A stretch of 64,000 nucleotides of DNA from Tardiphaga robiniae (GCF_013359755.1 NZ_JABMCJ010000091.1:62001-126000), one strand, 5' to 3'. Shown: positions 52,514-62,002, counted from the stretch's first letter. Numbers and translations: made by a program. The notes: generated from the sequence alone by a model not told the origin.

Positions 52514-52747
52514 ATGTGCCTGCTTTGCGACGATGAAAAGTCCTATCAGCTCTATATGGACTACCTCGACGAGATGGAGCGTCAGGGGAAGGTCAAGGAC
52601 GTCGACGCGGCCATGGATGCCATCCTCGACAAGGTTCAGGCCGCACAGGAGGCTGACGACAAGCTCCGCCGCAGCTCTTTCAAAAAAGATGCACCTGAAA
52701 ACGACAAGACGCTCTCTCCCTTCTTTTGCAGCCCGGTCAATAAATAG
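52514..52747 (+). CDS. Small CxxC protein inserted between gatC and gatA
   Basis: A 77-residue protein beginning MCLLCDDEKSYQLYMDYLDEMERQGK, with an N-terminal CxxC and a second Cys near the C-terminus (SPFFCSPVNK). It looks helical and acidic, with no signal peptide. It begins 31 bases after gatC and its stop is immediately followed by the gatA ATG, so it is part of the gat operon. I do not recognise a family. Its position suggests a link to translation or metal/redox sensing, but that is inference. Confidence 0.65.
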   Translation: MCLLCDDEKSYQLYMDYLDEMERQGKVKDVDAAMDAILDKVQAAQEADDKLRRSSFKKDAPENDKTLSPFFCSPVNK

Positions 52748-54226
52748 ATGACAGATCTGACGTCGCTGACACTCGCCGAGGCGCGTGACGGCCTTGCGAC
52801 CAAATCCTTCACGTCAGTCGAACTGACCGATGCGCATCTCAAGGCGATGGAAGCCGCACGCGTGCTGAACGCCTATGTGCTGGAGACGCCGGATCAGGCG
52901 CGCGCCATGGCGCAGGCGGCCGACGCGAGACTCGCCAAAGGCGAGGGCGGCTGGCTTGGCGGCGTCCCGCTCGGGATCAAGGATCTGTTCGCGACCAAGG
53001 GCGTGCGCACAACCGCATGTTCGAAGATCCTCGGCAATTTCGTGCCGCCTTACGAGTCGACCGTGACCGCACAGCTGTGGCGTGACGGGGCGGTGATGCT
53101 CGGCAAGCTGAACAATGATGAATTCGCCATGGGCTCGGCGAACGAGACTTCGTTCTTCGGTCCGGTGATCAATCCGTGGCGGCGCGACGGCTCCGACGTC
53201 AATCTGGTGCCTGGCGGCTCGTCCGGCGGTTCGGCTTCGGCCGTTGCCGCGGGTCTCTGCCTTGGCGCCACCGCGACGGACACCGGCGGTTCGATCCGCC
53301 AGCCCGCGGCCTTCGCCGGCATCGTCGGTATGAAGCCGACCTATGGCCGCTGCTCGCGCTGGGGCACGGTCGCTTTCGCGTCGTCACTCGATCAGGCCGG
53401 GCCGATTGCGCGCACCGTGCGCGACACCGCGATCCTGATGCGTTCGATGGCCGGCTACGATCCCAAGGATTCCACCTCGGTCGATCGCGAAGTGCCGGAT
53501 TACGAGGCCGCGATCGGCAAGTCCGTCAAGGGCATGAAGATCGGCATTCCCAAGGAATATCGCATCGACGGCATGCCGGGCGAGATCGAGAAGCTCTGGT
53601 CGGAAGGCGCTGCGCAGCTCAAGGCCGCCGGTGCCGAACTCGTCGACGTGTCGTTGCCGCACACCAAATACGCGCTGCCGGCCTATTACATCGTGGCGCC
53701 CGCCGAAGCCTCGTCGAACCTCGCGCGCTATGACGGCGTGCGTTATGGCCTGCGCGTACCCGGCCGCAGCATCAGCGACATGTATGAAAATACCCGCGCC
53801 GAAGGTTTTGGCGCTGAAGTGCGCCGCCGCGTCATGATCGGAACCTATGTCCTCTCGGCCGGCTATTACGACGCTTACTATCTCCGCGCGCAAAAAGTCC
53901 GCACGCTGATCAAGCGCGACTTCGAAGAATGCTTCGCCAAGGGCATCCATGCGATCCTGACGCCGGCGACACCGTCGGCCGCCTTCGGCATTGGTGAGAA
54001 GGGCGGCGCCGATCCGATCGAGATGTATCTCAACGACATCTTCACGGTGACGGTGAACATGGCCGGCCTGCCGGGCATCGCGGTTCCCGCCGGCAAGGAC
54101 GCGCAGGGATTGCCGCTCGGGCTGCAGCTGATCGGGCGTCCATTCGACGAGGAAACGCTGTTCTCGATCGGCGAAACCATCGAGCAGGCATCGGGGCGTT
54201 TCACGCCAACGAAGTGGTGGGCCTGA
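52748..54226 (+). CDS. gatA: Asp-tRNA(Asn)/Glu-tRNA(Gln) amidotransferase subunit A
   Basis: A 492-residue amidase-signature enzyme that releases ammonia from glutamine for GatB. The Ser-cisSer-Lys triad is visible: Lys in [11 protein letters not shown], Ser in [14 protein letters not shown] and Ser in [25 protein letters not shown] and [14 protein letters not shown] close the fold. It follows directly the stop of the small CxxC gene. gatB is about 2.9 kb further on, with two unrelated genes between. Confidence 0.95.
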   Translation: MTDLTSLTLAEARDGLATKSFTSVELTDAHLKAMEAARVLNAYVLETPDQARAMAQAADARLAKGEGGWLGGVPLGIKDLFATKGVRTTACSKILGNFVPPYESTVTAQLWRDGAVMLGKLNNDEFAMGSANETSFFGPVINPWRRDGSDVNLVPGGSSGGSASAVAAGLCLGATATDTGGSIRQPAAFAGIVGMKPTYGRCSRWGTVAFASSLDQAGPIARTVRDTAILMRSMAGYDPKDSTSVDREVPDYEAAIGKSVKGMKIGIPKEYRIDGMPGEIEKLWSEGAAQLKAAGAELVDVSLPHTKYALPAYYIVAPAEASSNLARYDGVRYGLRVPGRSISDMYENTRAEGFGAEVRRRVMIGTYVLSAGYYDAYYLRAQKVRTLIKRDFEECFAKGIHAILTPATPSAAFGIGEKGGADPIEMYLNDIFTVTVNMAGLPGIAVPAGKDAQGLPLGLQLIGRPFDEETLFSIGETIEQASGRFTPTKWWA

Positions 54227-54313
54227 CATCATCATCCGCGTGAAGTGTTGCGCGTTTGACATTGCGTTTTGCGGTGCACTTGGCCATGGTTTGCCCATGA
54301 GCATGGACCGTGC

Positions 54314-55411
54314 ATGAGCACCGACGACGGGCTTCCGCCTTCCCAACAGGTCGATCAGATTCTGGGTTCCCCGAAGCTTGCGCAGGCGATCGAGAATGAT
54401 CGCTACAAGCATCTGCTGGATCATGTTCCCGTTGCGCTCGCCATCTCGCGCGGATTGGGCAGCGATCAGCAGGTTGTCTATATCAACAGGGCCTTCGAGC
54501 AACTGATGGCAATGGCGCCGGCCGATGTCGAAGGCCAGAGCTGGACCTGCCTCGACGGCTTTCTCAACGAAGATAATCAGAGCCAGACACTCGGCGAAGC
54601 GATCCGCGACGGCGAGGATTTCATCGGCGTGTTCCGGCCGTCGCTACCGCTGGAACGGCTGGTGATCGTGCAAGCCTATGCCTCGGTGATCGAAAGCGAC
54701 GACGGCGTCGAAAATTTCCGGATCGCCGCGCTGGTCGATGTCGGCGGCCGCGAGCGTGCGCAGATCGAGCAATTCGAGAACCAGATACGCGACCGCGACA
54801 TGCTGATGCGCGAGCTGCAGCATCGGGTGAAGAATAATCTGCAGCTCATCACCGCGCTGGTGCGGCTCGAAGCCCGCTCGGCCGTGGAAGGCGAGGCTGT
54901 TGCGCTCGGCCGGCTGGCGAGCCGGATCGATGCGCTGACGGTGCTGTACCGGACGCTGTCCGACGAGAATGCGACGCCCGAGATCGATCTCGGACAGTAT
55001 CTATCGGACATCGCCAATGCGGTGATGGCTGCCAGCGCGACGGCGGATATCACGCTCGATCTGCAGGTTGGCTATTGCCCGATGTCGATCAATATCGCGA
55101 TGCCGGCGGGACTGCTGATCAACGAGATGCTGACCAATGCGCTGAAATACGCCTTCGTCGGCCGTGCCGGCGGTCAGATCAAACTGATCTGCAAGCTGGA
55201 AGGCGGCCTCGTCACGGTGGTTGTCGCCGATGACGGCATCGGCCTTGGCGAAGGACAGGACTGGCCGTCGCCGCGCAAGCTTGGGGCGCTGATCCTGCAG
55301 ACGCTCAAAGAGAATGCGCCGAACGTGAAGTTCAACGCCGAGAGCATTCGCGGGCAGGGCAGCTGGTTCACGCTGGTATTCGATGCCGCGCCGGGCACGC
55401 AGCTGAACTGA
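54314..55411 (+). CDS. PAS sensor histidine kinase (HisKA_2 type)
   Basis: A soluble 365-residue kinase. A PAS-like domain covers about residues 25-145 (ALAISRGLGSDQQVVYINRAFEQLMAMAPADVEGQSW). A short coiled linker leads to the HisKA_2 dimerisation helix with His170 (LMRELQHRVKNNLQLITALVRLEAR), and the ATPase domain has LLINEMLTNALKYAF, VADDGIGL and a final GQGSWFTLVF. This kinase class works with PhyR/EcfG-type general stress responses or atypical regulators. No regulator gene is adjacent. ATG 54314 is preferred to the earlier in-frame starts. Confidence 0.87.
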   Translation: MSTDDGLPPSQQVDQILGSPKLAQAIENDRYKHLLDHVPVALAISRGLGSDQQVVYINRAFEQLMAMAPADVEGQSWTCLDGFLNEDNQSQTLGEAIRDGEDFIGVFRPSLPLERLVIVQAYASVIESDDGVENFRIAALVDVGGRERAQIEQFENQIRDRDMLMRELQHRVKNNLQLITALVRLEARSAVEGEAVALGRLASRIDALTVLYRTLSDENATPEIDLGQYLSDIANAVMAASATADITLDLQVGYCPMSINIAMPAGLLINEMLTNALKYAFVGRAGGQIKLICKLEGGLVTVVVADDGIGLGEGQDWPSPRKLGALILQTLKENAPNVKFNAESIRGQGSWFTLVFDAAPGTQLN

Positions 55412-55612
55412 GGATTGGCGCCGCGCCATTTGGCGCGCACCTTGTTTCACCATTCATTAGCCACGTTACTGGCGCGATTGGTGCCGGATCGTCAGTTTGC
55501 ATCGAATTGCAATGCTTTACGGTAATATCTGATTGAGATTCCGGATTGGGGACCGTCCGGACACGGTCCGTGCCGTTTGGTGCGGCCGTCTTGTGGGATC
55601 GGTAGAGAAGTG

Positions 55613-57001
55613 ATGAGTGCGTTGCGTTCCATCGGTGTCGTGGTCACGACCTGTGCGCTGCTGCTGGGCTGTACGTCGGTCTACAACCTTCCCGCCAACG
55701 TGCCGCTGGCCGGCGCCTCCCTCGATCCCAATCTCGACGCCGTTTTCAAGGATGCTGCCGAGCAGGACGACCTGCTGATCGGTTTTTCGTTCTCAGGCGG
55801 TGGCACGCGCGCTGCGGCGTTTTCGTTCGGTGTCCTGGAAGAACTGGGCAGCATCCGCATGCGCGGTGCATCCGACACCATGCTGGAGCGCATCGATTTT
55901 CTGTCCGGCGTTTCTGGCGGTTCGGTCACGGCGGCCTATTACGGATTGAAGAAGCGCGCGGCGCTGTCTGATTTCCGCGAGCGCTTCCTGCTGCAGAATG
56001 CCGAGGCCGGACTGACGACGCAGTTGTCGCTAGGTACTATCGGCCGTGCCTTGGGCGGCGGCATCAATGACTCCAAGGGCTTCACCAGTTGGCTCGACGC
56101 CAACCTGTTCCACAATGCGACTTTTGGCAGCCTGCGAAATAGCGGTTCGCCACGGGTCTGGATCAACGCCTCGGACATCTATAACCGCGTGCCGTTCGTG
56201 TTCGACAACACGGCCTTCGCCGCGATCTGCAGCGATCTCAGCAAGTATCCGCTGTCGGGCGCCGTGGCTGCGTCGGCCGCGGTGCCGCTCGCCTTTGCGC
56301 CGGCCGTGGTGCAGGCCTTCCCCGGCACATGCAACGAGCCGCTGCCGCCTTGGGTCGCGCGCGCAGCCGCGAACCGCAATGCGTCGCCGATGTTGAGTGC
56401 CTACTCCAAGGCAGTGATGCGTTACCGCGACGGCGCGGTGCCCTACATCAAGCTGATGGATGGCGGGCTGGTCGACAACTACGGCGTCTCTGCGCTGACC
56501 ATCGTGCGCGAATCCTCCGAGACACCCTATGGCCCGATGACACCGCAGCAGGCGGTCCGGCTGCGCCGCGGGATCTTCATGGTGGTGGATTCCAAAGTCG
56601 GTCTCTCCGGCAACTGGATCAATACGGTGGAAGGGCCTGAAGGCGTCGATCTGATCAAGGCTGCGGTGGACACCACCATGGATGCCAGTATCGGCTCCAG
56701 CTACACCGCATTCGACCGAACCATGAAGGACTGGCAATCGTCGCTGATCAAGTGGCGCTGCGGCTTGTCGGCGGCAGAGCGAGCCCGCTATGGCGCGCGG
56801 CCCGGCTGGCGTTGTACCGATTTGCAGTTCTTCGTCGGCCGGCTCGGCTTCGATCAGCTAGATCCGGCGCGGGCCGCAGTGCTCGAAGCCGTTCCGACGC
56901 GCTTCCAGCTGCCGCAGGGACAGGTCGATGACTTGATCCTGGCCGGTCGCGAGACGTTGCGTGCCAGCTCCGTGTTCAGGGCTTTCGCTTCGGGCATCTG
57001 A
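55613..57001 (+). CDS. Patatin-like phospholipase lipoprotein
   Basis: A 462-residue lipoprotein. The signal peptide MSALRSIGVVVTTCALLLG ends in a lipobox with Cys20. The patatin fold has the oxyanion glycine-rich loop SFSGGGTRAAAFSFG at about 60, the nucleophile elbow FLSGVSGGSV with Ser101, and the catalytic Asp in LMDGGLVDNYGVS near residue 285. It may hydrolyse membrane phospholipids or acyl lipids in the outer envelope. The ATG at 55613 gives the signal sequence. It is flanked by the sensor kinase and gatB without an obvious functional link. Confidence 0.85.
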   Translation: MSALRSIGVVVTTCALLLGCTSVYNLPANVPLAGASLDPNLDAVFKDAAEQDDLLIGFSFSGGGTRAAAFSFGVLEELGSIRMRGASDTMLERIDFLSGVSGGSVTAAYYGLKKRAALSDFRERFLLQNAEAGLTTQLSLGTIGRALGGGINDSKGFTSWLDANLFHNATFGSLRNSGSPRVWINASDIYNRVPFVFDNTAFAAICSDLSKYPLSGAVAASAAVPLAFAPAVVQAFPGTCNEPLPPWVARAAANRNASPMLSAYSKAVMRYRDGAVPYIKLMDGGLVDNYGVSALTIVRESSETPYGPMTPQQAVRLRRGIFMVVDSKVGLSGNWINTVEGPEGVDLIKAAVDTTMDASIGSSYTAFDRTMKDWQSSLIKWRCGLSAAERARYGARPGWRCTDLQFFVGRLGFDQLDPARAAVLEAVPTRFQLPQGQVDDLILAGRETLRASSVFRAFASGI

Positions 57002-57088
57002 TCGGATAGGGGCAAATGCCCTAGAAGCGACGCTGGAAAGCCTCGCTGGGGGTTTTCCCGCGCCCGCGGTCGCGGTAGAAACCGCTCC

Positions 57089-58573
57089 ATGAACGCACCT
57101 GTCAAACCTTCGAAGCTCATCAAGGGCGCCACCGGCGACTGGGAAATGGTCATCGGTCTGGAGATCCACGCCCAGGTCAATTCTCACGCCAAACTGTTCT
57201 CCGGCTCGTCCACGGAGTTCGGCGGCGCGCCGAACAGCCATGTGTCGCTGGTCGATGCGGCCATGCCGGGCATGCTGCCGGTCATCAACGAGGAATGCGT
57301 CAAGCAGGCGGTGCGCACCGGGCTTGGCCTGAACGCACAGATCAACCGGCGCTCGACCTTCGACCGCAAGAATTATTTTTATCCGGACCTGCCGCAGGGC
57401 TATCAGATCAGCCAGTACAAGTCGCCGATCGTCGGCGAGGGCGAGGTCACGATCGAATTGGCCGATGGCGAGACCGCCACCGTCGGCATCGAGCGCCTGC
57501 ATCTCGAACAGGATGCCGGCAAGCTGGTGCACGACCGCAATCCGTCCAGTACCTCGGTCGATCTCAACCGCTCGGGCGTCGCGCTGATGGAGATCGTCTC
57601 CAAGCCAGACATGCGCTCCAGCGAGCAGGCCCAGGCCTATGTGTCGAAGCTGCGCACCATCCTGCGCTATCTCGGCACCTGCGACGGCGACATGGAGAAG
57701 GGCAACCTGCGCGCCGATTGCAACGTCTCGGTCCGCAAGCCGGGCGATCCCCTGGGAACCCGCTGCGAGATCAAGAACGTCAATTCGATCCGCTTCATCG
57801 GCCAGGCCATCGACTACGAGGCGCGCCGCCAGATCGGCATTCTCGAGGACGGCGGTTCGATCGATCAGGAGACGCGGCTCTACGACCCCAACAAGGGCGA
57901 GACCCGGTCGATGCGCTCCAAGGAAGAGGCGCATGACTACCGCTACTTCCCGGATCCCGACCTGCTGCCACTGGAATTCAGCGAGGACTATGTCGCAGCG
58001 CTGAAGGCCGAGCTGCCGGAACTGCCCGACGAAAAGAAGGCGCGGTTCATCAGCGCGTTCGGCCTGTCGGCCTATGACGCTGCCGTGCTGGTGGTCGAGC
58101 GCGAGAGCGCGGAGTTCTTCGAGACGACGCTCGCCGGGCTTGCCGACAAGGCGCGCGACGGCAAGCTCGCCGCCAACTGGGTGATCAATGAGCTGTTCGG
58201 CCGCCTCAACAAGGAAGGCCAGGACATCGCATCGTCACCGGTGTCAGCGGCGCAGATGGCCGCTATCATCGACCTGATTGGGGCAGGCGTGATCTCCGGC
58301 AAGATTGCCAAGGACCTGTTCGAGATCGTCTGGACCGAGGGCGGTGACCCGCGCGCGCTCGTCGAAGAGCGCGGCATGAAGCAGGTGACGGACACCGGCG
58401 CCATCGAGAAGGTGGTCGACGACATCATCGCAGCCAATCCCGACAAGGTCGCGCAGGCGCAGGCCAAGCCGGCTCTGATGGGCTGGTTTGTCGGCCAGGT
58501 GATGAAGTCCTCGGGCGGCAAGGCCAATCCGCAGGTCGTCAACGACCTCCTCAAGAGCAAGCTCGGTATCTGA
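57089..58573 (+). CDS. gatB: Asp-tRNA(Asn)/Glu-tRNA(Gln) amidotransferase subunit B
   Basis: A 494-residue GatB, phosphorylating Glu-tRNA(Gln)/Asp-tRNA(Asn) and completing amidation with ammonia channelled from GatA. The N-terminal catalytic part has [10 protein letters not shown], the cradle domain [19 protein letters not shown] and [13 protein letters not shown]-like residues ([17 protein letters not shown]), and the YqeY-like tail domain carries [12 protein letters not shown]. It ends in a strong terminator. It is separated from gatC/gatA by the kinase and patatin genes, and may be transcribed from its own promoter. Confidence 0.95.
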   Translation: MNAPVKPSKLIKGATGDWEMVIGLEIHAQVNSHAKLFSGSSTEFGGAPNSHVSLVDAAMPGMLPVINEECVKQAVRTGLGLNAQINRRSTFDRKNYFYPDLPQGYQISQYKSPIVGEGEVTIELADGETATVGIERLHLEQDAGKLVHDRNPSSTSVDLNRSGVALMEIVSKPDMRSSEQAQAYVSKLRTILRYLGTCDGDMEKGNLRADCNVSVRKPGDPLGTRCEIKNVNSIRFIGQAIDYEARRQIGILEDGGSIDQETRLYDPNKGETRSMRSKEEAHDYRYFPDPDLLPLEFSEDYVAALKAELPELPDEKKARFISAFGLSAYDAAVLVVERESAEFFETTLAGLADKARDGKLAANWVINELFGRLNKEGQDIASSPVSAAQMAAIIDLIGAGVISGKIAKDLFEIVWTEGGDPRALVEERGMKQVTDTGAIEKVVDDIIAANPDKVAQAQAKPALMGWFVGQVMKSSGGKANPQVVNDLLKSKLGI

Positions 58574-58593
58574 CGACGGCCTTGCGATGACCG

Positions 58594-58626
58594 CGGCGCC
58601 GCCTCGAGCGGCGCCGTTTTCGTTTT
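58594..58626 (+). terminator. gatB intrinsic terminator
   Basis: A perfect 9-bp stem, CGGCGCCGC/GCGGCGCCG, around CTCGA, followed by TTTTCGTTTT. It lies 21 bases past the gatB stop. Confidence 0.85.
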
Positions 58627-59136
58627 GGCAGACCTCGTTGGCGCGTCGTAACCTACGCGATAAGCGGTCACGAGCGCGGGATCAGATCGCGAATCGGCGT
58701 GCCGTCAGCCGACAAAAAGTGCGGTTGTGGCCAGCACCGATAAGTCGCGAACGCGTTTTCCCGAAAAATATTTTCATTGCCAAAAATCTCGACTCAGAGT
58801 CCGCAGCACCTGTTTTCAGTGCCCCGACTCAGGCCTGGGGGCGGCAGAAGTTTGTGTAGTTGTTTGATAGTACGAATTGCGGGCGTACGGAAAAAATAAG
58901 CACTTTCTGCAATCTTGACATTTGTGGACGCAACGTTTTCGGGCGTTTCTCGCATCGCCTCGCGTGCCGGATTTCAAGTTGTGACTGAGCCCGTGGGGGA
59001 AGTGGCGCGTTGCGCTCATCAACACTTCCTTAAGCGGGAGACTGTTCTTTTGAAATCGTTGGTGTATTCGGGATGAAGTGCATTTCGATTCCCGAGTGCA
59101 CGCAGCGATCAAGTCATCTCTTTATTGGAGGGCAAC
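58627..59136. other. Gene-poor stretch before the H1-like gene
   Basis: About 510 bases with no convincing gene on either strand. It includes AT-rich patches (AAAAATATTTTCATTG near 58765) and a TTGACA near 58915 that could be a -35 element, but I could not match a -10. The upstream leader of the H1-like gene probably lies within its last 100 bases. Confidence 0.5.
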
Positions 59137-59247
59137 ATGGCCAAGAAAGCTACGAAGAAGGCAGTCAAGAAGACCGTCAAGAAGGCAGCGAAGAGCGCTG
59201 TGAAGAAGACCGCGAAGAAGACCAAGAAGGTCGCCAAGAAGAAGTAA
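59137..59247 (+). CDS. Lysine-rich histone H1-like miniprotein
   Basis: A 36-residue protein starting MAKKATKKAVKKTVKKAAK and built of short KK-A/T/V-KK repeats, about half Lys. Such H1/Hc1-like tails in bacteria condense DNA or bind RNA. A GGAGG site eight bases before the ATG supports translation. It is too short to be found by length filters. A stem-forming AGAAGAAGT/ACTTCTTCT dyad spans the stop codon. Similar Lys/Ala repeats form the tail of TopA in this window, but this is an independent gene. Confidence 0.75.
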   Translation: MAKKATKKAVKKTVKKAAKSAVKKTAKKTKKVAKKK

Positions 59248-59254
59248 CTTCTTC
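59236..59254 (+). promoter_or_regulatory. Dyad across the H1-like stop codon
   Basis: AGAAGAAGTAACTTCTTCT can fold into a short hairpin with the stop codon in its loop. Because the coding repeats are AAG-rich, part of this symmetry may be chance. It lacks a T-run. Confidence 0.3.
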
Positions 59255-59968
59255 TGCCACGATCGACGCCGGTGGCAACGCCGGCGACGTCACGAGAGCC
59301 TCGACGACAATTTGCTTCTCGAAGCGGATATTGATCGCAGCTCTGGTCGACGAAAGAGGGTGTCGGCGAGACATCAGGTCAAACGGCTGGACCGTCACAC
59401 CGGGGCAGGGCTTGCTCTCCCCGAGAACCGGTCCGGCAAAGAAGCCGGTCATTCCGTGATTGGCGTTCTTTATTCGGTGCGGATCATTGGTCCGCAGTTT
59501 CATCGGTGGCTCCGGCCACATGAGATATGATCCTGACGTGTTGCCGACGCCCTCGTTTTTGCCGGTGCGGTTCATCCCCGGCGCTTTGAATGTCCCGATC
59601 CCGAATAGCTTTTGATCTGCTCGCTGTGACGTATCTCGCATTGGCGTCGTCGCATGCGCGGAGCAGGCCTTTTAATATCCCTGGTCGCCGACGCTGCCGA
59701 GATGGTTACGGCATCCCCAAACAGCAGGGTAAACCGAATTCCGCGAAAATGCAGAAAACCCGCATAAATGCTGGGTTTTTGGCGGCGTATGAGCCGGTTT
59801 CGGCTTCGGCTCTTCAGATTTCGTTCATCCCGATACTTAAACTGCTCTTCAAATTTGATCGGTCATATTGATCCCAACAAGCCGGCAAACGGCGGTTGGG
59901 ATTGCATCAAATAACGGACAGGAGCCGCGCTCGGTTGGGGGCGGCAAAACTAAAAAAAGGAATGACCC
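59248..59968. other. Long gap with an isolated terminator-like hairpin
   Basis: About 720 bases without a gene I can support. An open frame on the minus strand (ending inside the H1-like gene) lacks any recognisable domain and probably reflects codon bias. Near 59755 a clear hairpin with a T-run is found, so an unrecognised small RNA or a long 3' leader from the H1-like gene may end there. Confidence 0.5.
59755..59780 (+). terminator. Isolated terminator-like hairpin
   Basis: AAAACCC-GCAT pairs with ATGC-T-GGGTTTTT, giving a GC-containing stem ending in TTTTT. No coding gene lies directly upstream, so it may end a small RNA or an extended transcript from 59137. Confidence 0.55.
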
Positions 59969-60238
59969 ATGTTTCAGGGGCAGATCGATTTTGAAGCTGC
60001 GATGCCGATCGCGGAAACCGCCATCCAGGATGTGCTGTTCGAGCGCGGTCTGTATTGGGCGTCGGGTCGCTCGGGGATCGTTGACCTCGTCGCCGCGCAC
60101 AAGTGGTTCAACCTCGCTGCCCTCAAGGGCCGGGTCGATGCCATCCCGATGCGCCGCGAAGTCGCCGAGATGATGTCGGATGTCGAGATCGCCGCCGCGC
60201 AGCGCGATGCCCGCGCCTGGCTGTCGACGGTTCACTAA
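59969..60238 (+). CDS. Sel1-repeat-like small protein
   Basis: An 89-residue protein (MFQGQIDFEAAMPIAETAIQ, then DLVAAHKWFNLAALKGRVDAIPMRREVAEMM). The AHKWFNLAALKG segment is a single Sel1-type alpha-alpha repeat, and VEIAAAQRDARAWL continues it, as in the short Sel1-like proteins of Bradyrhizobiaceae (recalled). It probably mediates protein contact. Its function is unknown. It is preceded by AAAAAGGAATG as ribosome site. Confidence 0.65.
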   Translation: MFQGQIDFEAAMPIAETAIQDVLFERGLYWASGRSGIVDLVAAHKWFNLAALKGRVDAIPMRREVAEMMSDVEIAAAQRDARAWLSTVH

Positions 60239-60303
60239 TCCGACTGCGCGTTTTCGCGGTGGTTCGGCAGGCGCGATGCCCGCCGGGGCAGCGTGACGAG
60301 CCG

Positions 60304-60696
60304 CTACTTCTTGACGATGGTGAAGATGCCGTCGGTCTCCGGCTCCGCCACATAGCGGTTGTCCGGCGTCGAGAAACGAATACGCAATTTACGGGTCGCA
60401 TCGGCAAAGCCGATCGTCCACCCCTCATAGAGCCGCCACGCTGCGATCTCGTCCATGACGGGGAAAGTCCTGGCGCAGTCCTTGGCCACGTCGATCTGTG
60501 AACCGCCGATGGTGCTGTCGCTCTTCAAAATGACGCGGCAGCGTTTCCTGCCCTTGACGTCCTGGAGCTCCCAGGCTCCGTAAATATCCTTGAGCATCGC
60601 CGGATCGACCTCCTTGAGATCCATTAGCTTGAGGGTTTGCCCCGATGCGGCAGATGCGATCGCCATCGCGGCGGCCATCACGGCAGCCCATTTCAT
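60304..60696 (-). CDS. Secreted AprI/Inh family metalloprotease inhibitor
   Basis: A 130-residue exported protein. The signal peptide MKWAAVMAAAMAIASAASG is followed by an Inh-type lipocalin-like barrel: YGAWELQDVKGRKRCRVIL with the first Cys, DVAKDCARTF with the second Cys, AAWRLYEGWTIGFAD and FTIVKK at the end. Two Cys fit the family disulfide. Inh proteins block serralysin-type proteases in the periplasm. No serralysin gene or type I secretion gene is in this window. The ATG at 60696 gives the signal sequence. Confidence 0.7.
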   Translation of the reverse strand: MKWAAVMAAAMAIASAASGQTLKLMDLKEVDPAMLKDIYGAWELQDVKGRKRCRVILKSDSTIGGSQIDVAKDCARTFPVMDEIAAWRLYEGWTIGFADATRKLRIRFSTPDNRYVAEPETDGIFTIVKK

Positions 60697-60849
60697 ATCG
60701 CGCACTCCCTCGCATACGTTCAAATGTACCGTAGCCACGTCACGGCCTTGTTACGAGCGTCGCGGTTGTAACCGGCATGTGCGCCCCAATGTCTGTCTCG
60801 TCGCTTGCACAGCGAGGCCGGGAGGCCGCGCAACAAAAAGGACAATGCC

Positions 60850-61176
60850 ATGTCGACGAAGAAACTCACGCTCCCATCCATCATCCGCGCCAGCGGCCTT
60901 GCGAGTCTGGTGGTTATTGCCGTTGGCGCAGCCCAGCCTGCAGTTGCTGCATCGGCGCCCGCATATCCGCGATGGATCAGCGCACCCGCTGCTGTCACCT
61001 CCACCGATATCAGTGCGGCACGCAAGACCCGGCAGGTGAGGCGCGCATCTCCGCGTGCTGCCTATGGCAGCTATGTCGGCGGAGACAGCTATGTTGGTGG
61101 GGCAGGCGGTGTATCGCAGTCCTATCCCGGCTACGGCTACGGCGTTGGAGATAATTCGCGGAACCAGACCTGGTAA
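60850..61176 (+). CDS. Secreted Gly/Tyr-rich small protein
   Basis: A 108-residue protein with a signal peptide (MSTKKLTLPSIIRASGLASL...AVAASAP) and a C-terminal low-complexity tail rich in Gly, Tyr and Ser (GSYVGGDSYVGGAGG...SYPGYGYGVGD). It has no recognised domain. The ATG at 60850 is preferred over 60805. It is divergent from the Inh gene. It could be an envelope-exposed structural protein, but nothing directly supports a role. Confidence 0.55.
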   Translation: MSTKKLTLPSIIRASGLASLVVIAVGAAQPAVAASAPAYPRWISAPAAVTSTDISAARKTRQVRRASPRAAYGSYVGGDSYVGGAGGVSQSYPGYGYGVGDNSRNQTW

Positions 61177-61418
61177 GCCAGCGTCCACGCCCCGATGATT
61201 TGGCGACGACCATTTCGGTCGTCTCCGGGCCGTTCGCCAGTACTGTCCAGAAAAAGATGGCGGAGCCGGAGACGGGAGCATTCTCGTTCGCAGGTGTCCG
61301 CACACGTTCGCCCTCGTTGTAATTATTCACCTATTTGGCACTCACGCGCGCAAACCCTATGGTTTAAGGGGGCCAAGCGATTGCCAAAAGTGGGAAAGAA
61401 AGTGGGAAATGGTGGGAT

Positions 61419-61901
61419 TCACTTGCCTCGATACGGCTTGGGGGCGAGTTTTTGGTGCTCTGGCTCGGCAGAGCCATGAACATATGCTTGCCAGCCGCAG
61501 TCCCTGCAAACCAGCACTTCGCAGCGTCCTGGGTTCCAAGTCTCGGTATTGAGGAATGACTTGTGCCGACTGTGGAAGCAGCTTGGGCAAAGCTGCGGAA
61601 ACGAGTGCTCCTCGCCGTTTGATTCCTCTTTGTCGGCATAAGTGAAAATGCCTGGTCCGGGCTGGAATCGGATGTAGCGTTCTCGCTCGACTTCCCAGCT
61701 TTCGAGTTCTTTGACGCGCCCCTCAAGTTCTTCGGAGCGCTTGATCGTATCTTGCTGGGCGGACTGAGCCTCCAATATCAACTGCTGGAGGTCGATGATT
61801 GCGGCATTGCGCTTTGCGGTGTCGTCCATGTCCTTAAGCGCACGGGCGATATCGAAAGCCGACTTGAATGCCCCAATTCCTGCGAAAATCTCTGCCGGCA
61901 C
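61419..61901 (-). CDS. Coiled-coil / zinc-ribbon protein of unknown function
   Basis: A 160-residue protein with an N-terminal helical region and coiled coil (SAFDIARALKDMDDTAKRNAAIIDLQQLILEAQ, then RSEELEGRVKELESWEVER), followed by a Cys4 zinc-ribbon (LCPSCF...VLVCRDCGW). A GTG at 61901 with GGGGG upstream is preferred. Similar helical-plus-zinc-ribbon proteins are common in integrated elements and accessory islands (recalled), with no known activity. It lies at the left end of the lower-GC region. Confidence 0.6.
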   Translation of the reverse strand: MPAEIFAGIGAFKSAFDIARALKDMDDTAKRNAAIIDLQQLILEAQSAQQDTIKRSEELEGRVKELESWEVERERYIRFQPGPGIFTYADKEESNGEEHSFPQLCPSCFHSRHKSFLNTETWNPGRCEVLVCRDCGWQAYVHGSAEPEHQKLAPKPYRGK

Positions 61902-62002
61902 GATAGCCCCCAAATCTTCAAATTATGCGGCGAGGTTTACGGGCGGCTGGACCTGCATTATCGCGTATTGCGTCCGACGAGAATGCAGGTCCGCACCGTT
62001 GA

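Noticed and set aside
51055-54502. Long minus-strand frames opposite the nitronate monooxygenase and gatA
   Set aside because: Both plus-strand genes are textbook family members. The antisense frames lack ribosome sites and domains.
59177-59641. 154-codon minus-strand frame overlapping the H1-like gene
   Set aside because: Ends in a Ser/Arg-rich antisense of the Lys repeats, with no domain or good ribosome site. Kept only as a remote possibility.
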